The notes beneath the pieces are model-generated. The model did not search any database and was not told where the DNA came from. It was given only the letters and a program-made list of their open reading frames with translations. The position numbers were made by a program, and so were the translations under genes. Positions 43,927 to 51,748 of a DNA stretch of 64,000 nt are shown in pieces (the stretch's first letter is position 1; the number at the start of each line of letters is the position of its first letter). The stretch comes from a virus: IMG/VR virus record IMGVR_UViG_3300004463_000226, positions 1 through 64,000 of that record, one strand, 5' to 3'.

Positions 43927-44595
43927 TTACTTTTCTATTACATCACTTAATGGTTGAGGGAAACTCATGCCATCTACTTCAAGATAAATATACTTTTTTT
44001 CTAGAATAGACGTATCTTGTGCAGCAACATCCTTAGACATTGATAATTTGATTTCTAGCATATCTAATAAATCTTGAGAAATATATGGTTCATATTCTTG
44101 TAAGAACTCAATGAACTCTCCTTTTACAGATTGTAAAGGTATGAATACTTTTCCCATATGAACAAGATCATGAACTGTAATTGATAGCGGAATCAATCCA
44201 ACCTTATTCTGGAAGTGAACTTTCATTACTTCTTCAGCAATTAAAATAGGATTGAGCTTTTGCTCATTCTGTATCCACTTCTCTAATATAATTTGAGTAA
44301 TATCAAATAAAGTGAATGGTTCATGATGGATCTCAATAGAAACTTTTGCTCCATCTTTCTTGGTAATGTTGTTAAAGTATGAGCACTGAGTCATGTCTAT
44401 ATATTTACGTAGGAACGCAATATATTCCTTGTACTCCATAGAACTGCGAACAGTTTGCTCAATCTTTTTAATAAACTTGACTTTATCCCTGTCAGTTAGA
44501 ATATTGATATGTGGTTCTATCTTAGGGACATCTTTAATCTTGACTGTCTCGAACAATGAGTCGTTTTTGTAATTTTCTAGATCGGGTAACCTCAT
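43927..44595 (-). CDS. Phage protein with HHxPxTLFD motif, paralogue 2
   Basis: 222 residues, GAGAGGTGAAA before the ATG. Shares FIKKIEQTVRSSMEYKEYIAFL and EIHHEPFTLFDITQIILEKW with the 219-aa protein at 31778-32437, and a matching later SITVHDLVHMGKVF segment. The paired His is conserved. Divergence is high, so duplication is old or both were acquired separately. Function unknown; the repeated presence on one genome suggests related but separate tasks, perhaps different partners. Confidence 0.7.
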   Translation of the reverse strand: MRLPDLENYKNDSLFETVKIKDVPKIEPHINILTDRDKVKFIKKIEQTVRSSMEYKEYIAFLRKYIDMTQCSYFNNITKKDGAKVSIEIHHEPFTLFDITQIILEKWIQNEQKLNPILIAEEVMKVHFQNKVGLIPLSITVHDLVHMGKVFIPLQSVKGEFIEFLQEYEPYISQDLLDMLEIKLSMSKDVAAQDTSILEKKYIYLEVDGMSFPQPLSDVIEK

Positions 44596-44722
44596 TGTAT
44601 TTCACCTCTCTTTCTTTAGAATGTTCAGTTTCCCAAATAAAATATGACAATGACCCTGGCTTATGGGGATTAAAAATACCCGTGACAGCCGCTTTGATAT
44701 GGTAATCTAAACTACGTATCAC
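44534..44722 (-). CDS. Possible 62-aa protein overlapping the next gene
   Basis: GTG start with GTGAGGTGATATA just upstream. The frame overlaps the start of the 222-aa gene by 62 nt, which is more than usual here. Composition is protein-like (YHIKAAVTGIFNPHKPGS, then LSYFIWETEHS). Both frames have good ribosome sites, so one may be a chance reading. Confidence 0.4.
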   Translation of the reverse strand: MIRSLDYHIKAAVTGIFNPHKPGSLSYFIWETEHSKEREVKYNEVTRSRKLQKRLIVRDSQD

Positions 44723-44754
44723 TATATCACCTCACTTATTTATTTAAACTATTG

Positions 44755-45204
44755 TTATTTCAGTGCAAATAATAAGTCGATGATACTATCCATATTAAAG
44801 TAGTCTTCGACAAATACACATGACTCTGGTGTAGTTAAATCCTCTTCCATTCGGTTAAATAGAGAAAATAATTTACTTACTATTATCTTCTCTTCAATAC
44901 TAAGTTTAACAAATTCCAATTCATTTAATAATTCTTTAGTAGACTCCATGATATTTCTTAGTCTATCTCTTCCTATAATAGATAGATCCATTAAATCTTG
45001 CTCACAGAGAACCTTCCCGTAATGATCATATACAGACAACTCCATTATATGGAAATCATTACTAGTCTTAAACTGCTCGCTTAATATTCGAGGGTCTACT
45101 TCTTGTACAGAGTACTTGTTGGGTCTTTCTTTTAAGAAACGCTTTAAGATTTTTTTCTCTTCTGTATATCCTACAAACTTGTCACGTCTGAATATGAGAT
45201 ACAT
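44755..45204 (-). CDS. Unknown protein, paralogue of the 159-aa protein
   Basis: 149 residues, AAGGAAGTG before the ATG. Begins MYLIFRRDKFVGYTEEKKILK and ends FNMDSIIDLLFALK; both ends and the middle helix (ELLNELEFVKLSIEEK) align loosely with the 159-aa protein encoded one gene upstream. No known domain. Part of the compact run 44755-46213. Confidence 0.6.
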   Translation of the reverse strand: MYLIFRRDKFVGYTEEKKILKRFLKERPNKYSVQEVDPRILSEQFKTSNDFHIMELSVYDHYGKVLCEQDLMDLSIIGRDRLRNIMESTKELLNELEFVKLSIEEKIIVSKLFSLFNRMEEDLTTPESCVFVEDYFNMDSIIDLLFALK

Positions 45205-45219
45205 GAATATTTCACTTCC

Positions 45220-45489
45220 TTAAGGTATGAATAACTTCATTTTCCCTGATATCAAATAGCTATAGTCATATTGCTGTACTCGATAATTAGTGGCATCTTT
45301 TAGCCCAAACTCAACAGTTACAGTTCCTTGATTGGCATTACTGTAGACAATAACACCTAACTCTTCTTTACCATTGTCCTCAATAGTAACAAACTTTCCT
45401 GATAGATTATAATAAAAATATTGACCTAATTGAAGAAGCTCTTCGTGGATCTGTTTAGCTCTTAATAATTTTTCCCCAAGGTCTTTCAT
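45220..45489 (-). CDS. Small protein, unknown
   Basis: 89 residues, AGAGGAGAG before the ATG. N-terminal helix (LGEKLLRAKQIHEELLQLGQ), then a small beta domain (GKFVTIEDNG...LGVIVYSN). Lies between two paralogous genes; no family recognised. Confidence 0.6.
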   Translation of the reverse strand: MKDLGEKLLRAKQIHEELLQLGQYFYYNLSGKFVTIEDNGKEELGVIVYSNANQGTVTVEFGLKDATNYRVQQYDYSYLISGKMKLFIP

Positions 45490-45491
45490 CT

Positions 45492-45971
45492 CTATCTCTC
45501 CTCTTTATATAATTCCTTTAAAACATCAATAATAAATTCTTCTGGATTGAAGAATTTATAATGAGGATCTTGCTCACAAGTATACTCTTCATAAATATTC
45601 TCTGTCATCATAGCTATCTCTCTGAGAAAAGGAACTACTACATCTAATTCATCATCTTTAAACTTAATAAATTTGATTTCATTTAGCATTACTGTGAGCA
45701 TATCTATTATTTCTAAATATAACTCATAACACTTAGTATGGACATCATCTTCCTCAAACTCAAATAAATAGACTCCCTGATATTCAAATATATCAGTACC
45801 TGAAAGATACAAATCCCTCTTACCTTTTTCATCAAAGAACTTTTCCTTAAACTTCTCAACAAAAAGTGGTTGGAAGTATCTTCTCTGTTTAACGATTCCT
45901 TCAGCCATATGCTTAAAGGTGGTGTGTCCCATGAACTTACCTTTTCTATTATATAAGACGTATATTGCCAT
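45492..45971 (-). CDS. Unknown protein, paralogue of the 149-aa protein
   Basis: 159 residues. Its ATG overlaps the stop codon of the 80-aa gene (TAATG) and it has only a weak ribosome site, so it depends on translation of that gene. Begins MAIYVLYNRKGKFMGHTTFK; the C-terminal half resembles the 149-aa protein (MLNEIKFIKFKDDELDVV, EEFIIDVLKELY). No family recognised. Confidence 0.6.
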   Translation of the reverse strand: MAIYVLYNRKGKFMGHTTFKHMAEGIVKQRRYFQPLFVEKFKEKFFDEKGKRDLYLSGTDIFEYQGVYLFEFEEDDVHTKCYELYLEIIDMLTVMLNEIKFIKFKDDELDVVVPFLREIAMMTENIYEEYTCEQDPHYKFFNPEEFIIDVLKELYKEER

Positions 45972-46213
45972 TATTGACGCAACCCACTTTTCTCATATAG
46001 TTTCTTAAGTTTAATCACCTTCTTTAAATCATCTTCATCCTCAGCTTTCTTCATCTTCTTAACTTTACTCTTAAGTATACTTAAAGCATGTTTTCTAAGG
46101 TCTTCATTCTGTGAACTAAGCTTTAGATGCTCAGAATGCTTCTCCCATTGTTTGAGAGCACCATCAATATTATTGACATATCTTTCAACTACATGAGCTT
46201 CTGATTTTTTCAT
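45971..46213 (-). CDS. Small helical protein
   Basis: 80 residues, AGGAGGAAT before the ATG. Highly charged, almost all helix (LKSKVKKMKKAEDEDDLKKVIKLKKLYEK). First gene of a coupled run; class I promoter 30 nt upstream. No family recognised. Confidence 0.65.
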   Translation of the reverse strand: MKKSEAHVVERYVNNIDGALKQWEKHSEHLKLSSQNEDLRKHALSILKSKVKKMKKAEDEDDLKKVIKLKKLYEKSGLRQ

Positions 46214-46242
46214 GTGCCATTCCTCCTATCTGTTTATCACAC

Positions 46243-46254
46243 TTATAATATATA
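46243..46254 (-). promoter_or_regulatory. Class I promoter motif
   Basis: TATATATTATAA on the minus strand, 30 nt before the ATG at 46213, just after a terminator. Confidence 0.65.
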
Positions 46255-46260
46255 AATATA

Positions 46261-46289
46261 AAAAAAATAAGGGTAAAGCTTTACCCTTA
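46261..46289 (-). terminator. Intrinsic terminator
   Basis: TAAGGGTAAAG/CTTTACCCTTA, perfect 11-bp stem without a loop spacer, followed by TTATTTTTTTA on the minus strand. Its T-run abuts the class I motif of the next unit. Confidence 0.85.
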
Positions 46290-47255
46290 TATATCCCTTA
46301 CGTCTTTAATAAATGCAAGTTCTGGTCTACTTAGTGGGAATGATAAGTACCCGCCAGAAGATTTATATATTGGTCGGAACTCTCCACTAAGGTTAGTAAC
46401 TGCATAGAAGATATTGCCTTTATCTGTAACTACTTGACGAATCATTGAGTGAGCTACATCTTCATCCAGATATGATTTAGCAATATAACTATCAATATCC
46501 CATTTGTGTAATGGTGTTAATTCTTTACCGTCAACGAATATAACATTTGAAGTTCTGAACTTCTTAGAGAAGAATACTCGGAATAATCCTCCATTAGTAA
46601 CTTCACCATCAACAAGTCTTGCTTTAGAGTTAGCATTAAGGATTAACTTCTTGCCATTATTGAAGAAACTTTCAACCTCATTCTTTTCATTACGCTCAAA
46701 TAAACGTAATGAAACTAATCTGTTGGGGTTAAAGCAATACTTAGGGATCAACTGTTCAACCATTTCACAATCAAATACTTCTATAGCATGATGAACTGCA
46801 CCGAATAACTGAAATGGTATTGTATCAATAGATGAGAATTTATATAAAGCTACAACTTCCATCATATCCATTCCCATTGTCCCTTGAGGCTGAACATTAG
46901 TTACTTGGAATACTACGAATTTAATAGGATCATAGTATTTATCAAACGGTAGCTTGTATCCATATACTATATAGTTACCTTGATCCACATAAATCTTAGA
47001 AAGATGGAATGGCTGGAATCCGTCACGTTCACAATCATTTGTAGCAATAGCAAACGGTTTAGTGCCATCAAATCTTGTCATTAAATGAATTTCTCTATTT
47101 CTATAAAGATACTCTTTGAAGTAAGTGTTTAGAGATCCTTTATAAATACCTCGTTCAATAACACCAGCGATCATATACTTAATTCCCACTTTTACATCAC
47201 ATGGTTTAGTTTGATCAGTTGCCATTAACTTGTCTTGTGTCTCGAATAGTAACAT
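46287..47255 (-). CDS. Unknown 322-aa protein
   Basis: Starts at the ATG at 47255, 7 nt after GGGGGTA; the longer frame runs back into the upstream terminator. Mixed alpha/beta without recognisable motifs; contains DGTKPFAIATNDCERDGFQPFHLSK and ALYKFSSIDTIPFQLFGAVHHAIEVFD. Alone between two terminators. No family recognised; could be a virion or accessory protein. Confidence 0.6.
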   Translation of the reverse strand: MLLFETQDKLMATDQTKPCDVKVGIKYMIAGVIERGIYKGSLNTYFKEYLYRNREIHLMTRFDGTKPFAIATNDCERDGFQPFHLSKIYVDQGNYIVYGYKLPFDKYYDPIKFVVFQVTNVQPQGTMGMDMMEVVALYKFSSIDTIPFQLFGAVHHAIEVFDCEMVEQLIPKYCFNPNRLVSLRLFERNEKNEVESFFNNGKKLILNANSKARLVDGEVTNGGLFRVFFSKKFRTSNVIFVDGKELTPLHKWDIDSYIAKSYLDEDVAHSMIRQVVTDKGNIFYAVTNLSGEFRPIYKSSGGYLSFPLSRPELAFIKDVRDI

Positions 47256-47283
47256 ATTTATACCCCCAGTAAATTTATCAAAT

Positions 47284-47310
47284 AAAATAGGACTAGCATA
47301 TGCTAGTCCC
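47284..47310 (-). terminator. Intrinsic terminator
   Basis: A perfect 20-base palindrome at 47291-47310 (GGACTAGCAT half) followed by TATTTTATTTG on the minus strand. It ends the thymidylate kinase gene. Confidence 0.9.
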
Positions 47311-47315
47311 ATGTA

Positions 47316-48041
47316 TTACGCAATGTTTTCAAAAGCTTTAAAGTTAGTCCGTAGAAAATCCACTATCGTTTCATGGATTGTATCTATAGGTAACATTTCA
47401 CCATTAGGTGTACATTCAATACGATGCCAGCCGCAGTACTTAATAACACGGTCTCTGACACCATATACATCTTTTAGATGGTCAATATTTTCATGAATAT
47501 CTTCCATCGGTTTACCTTCATATCGCTTCATAATATTAGATACAGATATTTCAGGTTTTACATCCAAGTAGAACACTGCATCTGGATGAGGTAATCCTAA
47601 GTCAATATACTCAAGTTCCTCAATCCATTGAATATAACCTTCAATGTTATTCTTGTTAGTGAGGTTACCTGCTTGGTGAAGAATATTTGAAGTAGTATAT
47701 CTGTCACAGATTACATGTGTTCCTTCTTTGAGATGTTCAATGAGGGATTTACCGCTATACACCTGCTCAATAAATGATGAAACACGGTCAACAGCATAAA
47801 ACGATGATATCTGTTTAATATATTGGATATTGTCTTCCTGATGATACATGTTCTTAAACTGTCCGTCCAAGTATTTCCTAACAAGAACTGAAGATTCATT
47901 AGCATAGTTAGGAAATGATACAATAATAACAGGGATATTAGAAGCCTCTAGTCTTCTATATAACTTTATCGCCTGTGTATTTTTACCACTACCATCTAGC
48001 CCTTCAATGCCAATAACTCTTCCTGAATATCCTAGTGTCAT
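47316..48041 (-). CDS. tmk: Thymidylate kinase
   Basis: 241 residues, slightly longer than typical. It phosphorylates dTMP to dTDP. Seen: Walker A GLDGSGKNTQ (14-23), SFPNYANESS (dTMP-binding region), CDRYTTSNILHQ with the DRY motif, LDVKPEISVSNIMKR, and a lid-type Arg segment. Cytoplasmic. With DHFR (22.4 kb) and ThyA (62.1 kb) it completes a phage-encoded route to dTTP precursors. AGAAGGAGTTG precedes the ATG. Confidence 0.93.
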   Translation of the reverse strand: MTLGYSGRVIGIEGLDGSGKNTQAIKLYRRLEASNIPVIIVSFPNYANESSVLVRKYLDGQFKNMYHQEDNIQYIKQISSFYAVDRVSSFIEQVYSGKSLIEHLKEGTHVICDRYTTSNILHQAGNLTNKNNIEGYIQWIEELEYIDLGLPHPDAVFYLDVKPEISVSNIMKRYEGKPMEDIHENIDHLKDVYGVRDRVIKYCGWHRIECTPNGEMLPIDTIHETIVDFLRTNFKAFENIA

Positions 48042-48091
48042 GTTTATACAACTCCTTCTTTTTCTACTATTAAATAGTTAGGCTAGAAATA

Positions 48092-48124
48092 AAAAATAAA
48101 AAGGAGATGGGAATCCATCTCCTT
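48092..48124 (-). terminator. Intrinsic terminator
   Basis: AAGGAGATGG/CCATCTCCTT, 10-bp stem with GAAT loop, then TTTTATTTTTTATT on the minus strand. Confidence 0.9.
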
Positions 48125-48129
48125 GGTTA

Positions 48130-48453
48130 TTATAGAGAAAATACTTCAGCGTTGTATCTTGACTCAGCGTATTCAATACCTTCAGGATCATAAATAGTAA
48201 CAGCTATACCACGCATAATTTCACACTTCCAAAGATACACGCGGACGTTAATGATATCTCCGTTATGGTTCATTGCACCACAATCAACAATAGCCTTATC
48301 CCTCTTACCTTCTTTAATCTCATTATATGTCAGGATAGTATTAAAATTATCACATCTAACCATATCATGACCAAAAAATGTTTCTAAGAATCCGTGAGCA
48401 TATACTCCTTCCAATAAAGCTGCATCTCTAGTAGTGTCGTAATTGTAAATCAT
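48130..48453 (-). CDS. Small protein, unknown
   Basis: 107 residues from the ATG at 48453, 7 nt after GGAGG; a nearer ATG two codons before is too close to the site. Beta-rich (GDIINVRVYLWKCEIMRGIAVTIYD) with scattered Cys. No family recognised. Class I promoter plus leader element upstream. Confidence 0.6.
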   Translation of the reverse strand: MIYNYDTTRDAALLEGVYAHGFLETFFGHDMVRCDNFNTILTYNEIKEGKRDKAIVDCGAMNHNGDIINVRVYLWKCEIMRGIAVTIYDPEGIEYAESRYNAEVFSL

Positions 48454-48472
48454 TTCCATTCCTCCAAACAAA

Positions 48473-48502
48473 TTATTATTGATTACACGTTTATAATATA
48501 TA
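48473..48502 (-). promoter_or_regulatory. Class I promoter motif plus conserved leader element
   Basis: TATATATTATAA at 48491-48502 and AATCAATAATAA at 48473-48484, minus strand, before the ATG at 48453. Confidence 0.7.
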
Positions 48503-48509
48503 AATGGCA

Positions 48510-48914
48510 TTACTGATTATACGATTCCCTTGAGGTATATATTTCATAGCGGGAACGTAGAAACCTTTCTTTTATAGGAGGATCAATGGTAAGGGCTGTT
48601 GACAATACATAAATATCATCTCTTTTTATTAACTTAGTAAATTCAGCCAAATACTGTCTAGATTTCCCTAGATCATCTAATATCTTAATAGTTACTTTAT
48701 CAAAGATATTTCCTTTGAGAAATAAATGGGTATTTTCATGAATATCAAAAAATAGGTTTTTATATATTGGAGCATTCTCACTAAATAGTACTAAGCCGTC
48801 TAATTCTATAGTCATCTCATAGTATGTATTTGGATCTGGTATTTCACGACACAAGCGAATTATTCCATGTTCAAATGGCTCATATCTATCTTTCTTCATT
48901 ACACTTGTTAACAT
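48510..48914 (-). CDS. Unknown 134-aa protein
   Basis: From the ATG at 48914, 6 nt after AGGAGGGG. Beta-rich with a basic middle (FDKVTIKILDDLGKSRQYLAEFTKLIK). No family recognised. Ends just before the class I promoter of the next gene. Confidence 0.6.
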   Translation of the reverse strand: MLTSVMKKDRYEPFEHGIIRLCREIPDPNTYYEMTIELDGLVLFSENAPIYKNLFFDIHENTHLFLKGNIFDKVTIKILDDLGKSRQYLAEFTKLIKRDDIYVLSTALTIDPPIKERFLRSRYEIYTSRESYNQ

Positions 48915-48931
48915 GGTTTCCCCTCCTTTTA

Positions 48932-48959
48932 ATAAAAAAATAAGCATCCGAAGATGCTC
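48932..48959 (-). terminator. Intrinsic terminator
   Basis: AGCATC-TTCG-GATGCT on the minus strand (a very stable UUCG-type loop) then TTATTTTTTTATT. Confidence 0.85.
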
Positions 48960-48964
48960 ATTAG

Positions 48965-49423
48965 TTATCCATGTGAACGTTCATAATCACCAGTATATGT
49001 AAGTGGCTGACTCCATCTCCATTGGTTTATTGTTGAATACTGTCCATCGTTAATATCTACTATAATGAATGGAATATATTGATCATTGACTGTACAAGCG
49101 AGCACCAGATACATAGTCTGATCGTCTATTTTATATGGTCTAGTTTCCCTAAGAATGACAGTCTTTGTTTTTCTATCATATCCTTGACTTTCAATATACC
49201 TTAAAGGGAATGTAGGAATAAAGCCTTTATCTAATAGTGTTTTAAATAGATCTACTATTGTATCATATTTTGTATTAACTAACTCAATCTCATCGTCCAT
49301 CGTCAATATCTGCTGCGACTCAACTCCTTCAATAGTTGCTGGTGTTATAGGACAAAAGAAATATGAAAGTCGGTCTCCTTTCTCATACATTTCTAACATA
49401 GTTTTAAAGTTTTGAATAGGCAT
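48965..49423 (-). CDS. Unknown 152-aa protein
   Basis: CTAAGGAGGGC before the ATG. Soluble alpha/beta; contains FFCPITPATIEGVESQQ and MYLVLACTVNDQYIPFIIVDIND. No family recognised. Monocistronic: class I promoter 38 nt upstream and a UUCG-type terminator downstream. Confidence 0.6.
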   Translation of the reverse strand: MPIQNFKTMLEMYEKGDRLSYFFCPITPATIEGVESQQILTMDDEIELVNTKYDTIVDLFKTLLDKGFIPTFPLRYIESQGYDRKTKTVILRETRPYKIDDQTMYLVLACTVNDQYIPFIIVDINDGQYSTINQWRWSQPLTYTGDYERSHG

Positions 49424-49460
49424 ATTAAAGCCCTCCTTAGAATTATATTGTATTACCTAT

Positions 49461-49472
49461 TTATAATATATA
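49461..49472 (-). promoter_or_regulatory. Class I promoter motif
   Basis: TATATATTATAA on the minus strand, 38 nt before the ATG at 49423. Confidence 0.65.
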
Positions 49473-49473
49473 C

Positions 49474-49504
49474 TTAAAAAGAATGACTATCCGAAGATAG
49501 TCAT
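49474..49504 (-). terminator. Intrinsic terminator
   Basis: ATGACTATC-TTCG-GATAGTCAT on the minus strand, UUCG-type loop, then TCTTTTTAAG. Confidence 0.9.
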
Positions 49505-49761
49505 TATATAGTTAGCTGATGTAGTGATTCCTTCTTAACCAGTTCATGCATTAACTCGACGATAAAATTCTTCGATGGACTGAATCCTAGAATGGTTTTG
49601 GCAGCTTCTTCATTATCTGGTTTCCATTGAAGATCGTCCATTTTAATATAGTGTAAATTAAAAGTTCGATGATAAAGATGCCATTTATCATCAATTGCAA
49701 CTTCGGAGATACATTTGTCTTCACAATCATTTACATATACTCTACGCCATTTAATATCCAT
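49504..49761 (-). CDS. Small protein, unknown
   Basis: 85 residues, GAGGTGAAAAC before the ATG. N-terminal strands (IKWRRVYVNDCEDKCISEVAIDD), C-terminal helix (NFIVELMHELVKKESLHQL). No family recognised. Ten nt after the stop of the 122-aa gene. Confidence 0.6.
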   Translation of the reverse strand: MDIKWRRVYVNDCEDKCISEVAIDDKWHLYHRTFNLHYIKMDDLQWKPDNEEAAKTILGFSPSKNFIVELMHELVKKESLHQLTI

Positions 49762-49770
49762 GTTTTCACC

Positions 49771-50139
49771 TCATGAAAATATCTTTTTCCAGAATGGTTT
49801 ATCATCTTCTTGTTTCCATTGATCAAGAATAGCCTGAGCCGATTCTTCAGTATGTGAATTCTGACTAAGTTTTTCTCCTAGTTTTTTATCAGTGTAACAG
49901 TTGAACTGATCGGTGTCAACATCATATGCTATTCTATAGATGTATAGGGTTTCACCAGCTAATACAATACTTTTCTTTTCCTTTAATTCAATTGATAGTT
50001 CTCTAGTTTCAAAAGGAATCCATTTACTCCATACACTTCGATTTATTTCATATACAAGACCACTTGCTCCATATGGAGCATTATATCTATCTGGTTTTAA
50101 TGTTATTACGTCCTCTTTACCAAAGAATACATATTTCAT
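49771..50139 (-). CDS. Small protein, unknown
   Basis: 122 residues, AAAGGAGTAG before the ATG. Beta-rich first part (MKYVFFGKEDVITLKPDRYNAPYGASG), helical end (EESAQAILDQWKQEDDKPFW). No family recognised. Co-transcribed with the genes on both sides. Confidence 0.6.
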   Translation of the reverse strand: MKYVFFGKEDVITLKPDRYNAPYGASGLVYEINRSVWSKWIPFETRELSIELKEKKSIVLAGETLYIYRIAYDVDTDQFNCYTDKKLGEKLSQNSHTEESAQAILDQWKQEDDKPFWKKIFS

Positions 50140-50145
50140 AAGTAT

Positions 50146-50664
50146 CTACTCCTTTAAGTTAATAAATAAGTACATTTTTTCTTTTACATCATGTAACTTA
50201 TCTCTGAACACATTAACAACATTTTTACTCTTGCTAATATATCCGATGAATTGCTTAAGGTTAATTACCTTTTTCAGTCTCTTTTTAGACCTAGCCGAGT
50301 GGAGTATCTCGTATGCTTCTAATAAGGTCTTTTTCTCTTTTTTCTTTAAATTATAGTCCTTAATATAGTGCTCTAGCTCAAGTAGTGTTGAGCTAATTCT
50401 TCCTCTTTCTTCTCCAATAATGTCTCTAACCATTTGTAATTCAACTCTTGTTAAAACCATATCTAGTTCATCATCATGCTCTAGATATAAGTCATCAAAA
50501 TCTACTAATAAACCATTAATGTGTTTCTCTTTCTTAATCTTGGAGCAGAAATACTCTTCTGTATCAAATTCCTTCTGTAACATATAGTTCTGAACATCTT
50601 TAGATGATTCACTAATAGCTACAACTTTCTGTGAACTGGTTTGTATAATGACAAATAGTTTCAT
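50146..50664 (-). CDS. Helical protein, unknown
   Basis: 172 residues from the ATG at 50664, 9 nt after TTGGAGG; earlier in-frame starts fall in the upstream terminator. N-terminal strands MKLFVIIQTSSQKVVAISE, similar in style to the openings of the 149- and 159-aa proteins, then long charged helices (YNLKKKEKKTLLEAYEILHS). Possibly a distant member of that group. No family recognised. Confidence 0.55.
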   Translation of the reverse strand: MKLFVIIQTSSQKVVAISESSKDVQNYMLQKEFDTEEYFCSKIKKEKHINGLLVDFDDLYLEHDDELDMVLTRVELQMVRDIIGEERGRISSTLLELEHYIKDYNLKKKEKKTLLEAYEILHSARSKKRLKKVINLKQFIGYISKSKNVVNVFRDKLHDVKEKMYLFINLKE

Positions 50665-50678
50665 ATTCCCATCCTCCA

Positions 50679-50707
50679 AAAAAATGAAGCTGAGTTTCAG
50701 CTTCATT
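50679..50707 (-). terminator. Intrinsic terminator
   Basis: AATGAAGCTGA/TCAGCTTCATT, perfect 11-bp stem, 3-nt loop, then TTTTTGG; it lies right in front of the next gene's ribosome site. Confidence 0.85.
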
Positions 50708-51042
50708 TATCTATGTGCTAATTTATCAGGATAAAGTTCTACAATCTCATTGTTGGGACGTAGAAACGCTTTTTTAATGTAATAGAACGTATATACTTCA
50801 TCATCTTTAAAGTCAGTCTTATATGTTGTATGTGCTGTAAACTCAATAGTTGTTCCATCTTTCTTACGGAACGTCACAACCATAAACTGATCATTGTTAG
50901 GCATGTCAGTATAGTATTGAAATGCCATATCCTCAGCAAGATGTTTCTTGTGTGGAATATTCATTGCTATCAGTACAGTAACTGAAATTAATGTAATTGT
51001 AGCTAGTATTCCGAATATAACCTTGTAAAATAAATTATTCAT
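50707..51042 (-). CDS. Membrane-anchored or secreted small protein
   Basis: 111 residues, GGGAGAGAG before the ATG. N-terminal hydrophobic segment (VIFGILATITLISVTVLIAM) with a short positive lead acts as anchor or signal; no clear cleavage site. The rest is beta-like (DQFMVVTFRKKDGTTIEFTAH). No family recognised. Confidence 0.6.
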   Translation of the reverse strand: MNNLFYKVIFGILATITLISVTVLIAMNIPHKKHLAEDMAFQYYTDMPNNDQFMVVTFRKKDGTTIEFTAHTTYKTDFKDDEVYTFYYIKKAFLRPNNEIVELYPDKLAHR

Positions 51043-51074
51043 ATTGATTAACTCTCTCCCTTTTATGTCTTCAA

Positions 51075-51512
51075 TTATATGTTTGCGAGTGTTTTAAATT
51101 CTATATTGTAAGTAAGGGTATCTTTAAGATCTAAATTTAATCTAGTAATTCCTTCTTTTATATAAATTATAGGACATGCTTCTATTCCTTTATCATGTCG
51201 ATATACCCATACAAATAAAACATGGTCAAATCTCATTCGTCTTGTTGCTTTAGTTTTAGCATCTATTATCAGATACTCATCATCTAGTGCATAGTCTATA
51301 GTTTTATATTGACTATTGTTAATAATGAAGTGGTTCTCTGATAAATATTTTAAAAGATCTGTTATAGGTAAACCTTTATCAAGATCCCTAAATATTGAGT
51401 TAACTGATAATTGTCTTTTATGTATATCTGTAATATACATCACAGTTAATCCTATTTCCTTAGGATGTGGAAATTCCTCCCTGAATTTGAGTAAATTGTT
51501 TAACATTATCAT
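51075..51512 (-). CDS. Unknown 145-aa protein
   Basis: GGGAGAGG before the ATG. Alpha/beta; contains IGLTVMYITDIHKRQ and RMRFDHVLFVWVYRHDKGIEA. No family recognised. First gene after the structured gap at 51513-51748, with a class I motif 56 nt upstream. Confidence 0.6.
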   Translation of the reverse strand: MIMLNNLLKFREEFPHPKEIGLTVMYITDIHKRQLSVNSIFRDLDKGLPITDLLKYLSENHFIINNSQYKTIDYALDDEYLIIDAKTKATRRMRFDHVLFVWVYRHDKGIEACPIIYIKEGITRLNLDLKDTLTYNIEFKTLANI

Positions 51513-51538
51513 TTTTTACCTCTCCCTAATAAATATAT

Positions 51539-51565
51539 TGGATACATAGCAGAACTATGTATCCA
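51539..51565 (-). terminator. Hairpin in leader region
   Basis: A perfect 11-13-bp inverted repeat (GGATACATAG with its complement, 5-nt loop) between the class I motif and the 145-aa gene start, with no T-run. In the mRNA leader it could act as a regulatory or stabilising hairpin rather than a terminator. Confidence 0.5.
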
Positions 51566-51567
51566 AT

Positions 51568-51579
51568 ATATAATATATA
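51568..51579 (-). promoter_or_regulatory. Class I promoter motif
   Basis: TATATATTATAT on the minus strand, 56 nt before the ATG at 51512, directly before a 13-bp hairpin. Confidence 0.55.
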
Positions 51580-51603
51580 ACTAAAATAAAAGAATAATCG
51601 GTC

Positions 51604-51716
51604 TAAGGGATTTGGACCAAATCAATGAGGGAAAACGGCGCGACTCATCGCAATCAATGTGTTCCACTAGTAAGAACACGAAAAGGTTTTATTCCCTGAT
51701 CGGTCCAGGAAATCCC
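51604..51716. ncRNA. Candidate structured RNA
   Basis: The gap 51580-51748 has no reading frame but folds into nested stems on paper: GGGATTT-GGACC (51607-51618) pairs with GGTCC-AGG-AAATCCC (51702-51716), inside it AGGGAA (51628-51633) with TTCCCT (51692-51697), and an inner hairpin GTGTTC/GAACAC (51659-51679). This multibranch layout with a GC-richer core is unlike the surrounding AT-rich gaps. Strand and family are not determined. Confidence 0.4.
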
Positions 51717-51748
51717 AATAGTGTTATCTATTAATTAATAGTTCAAAA

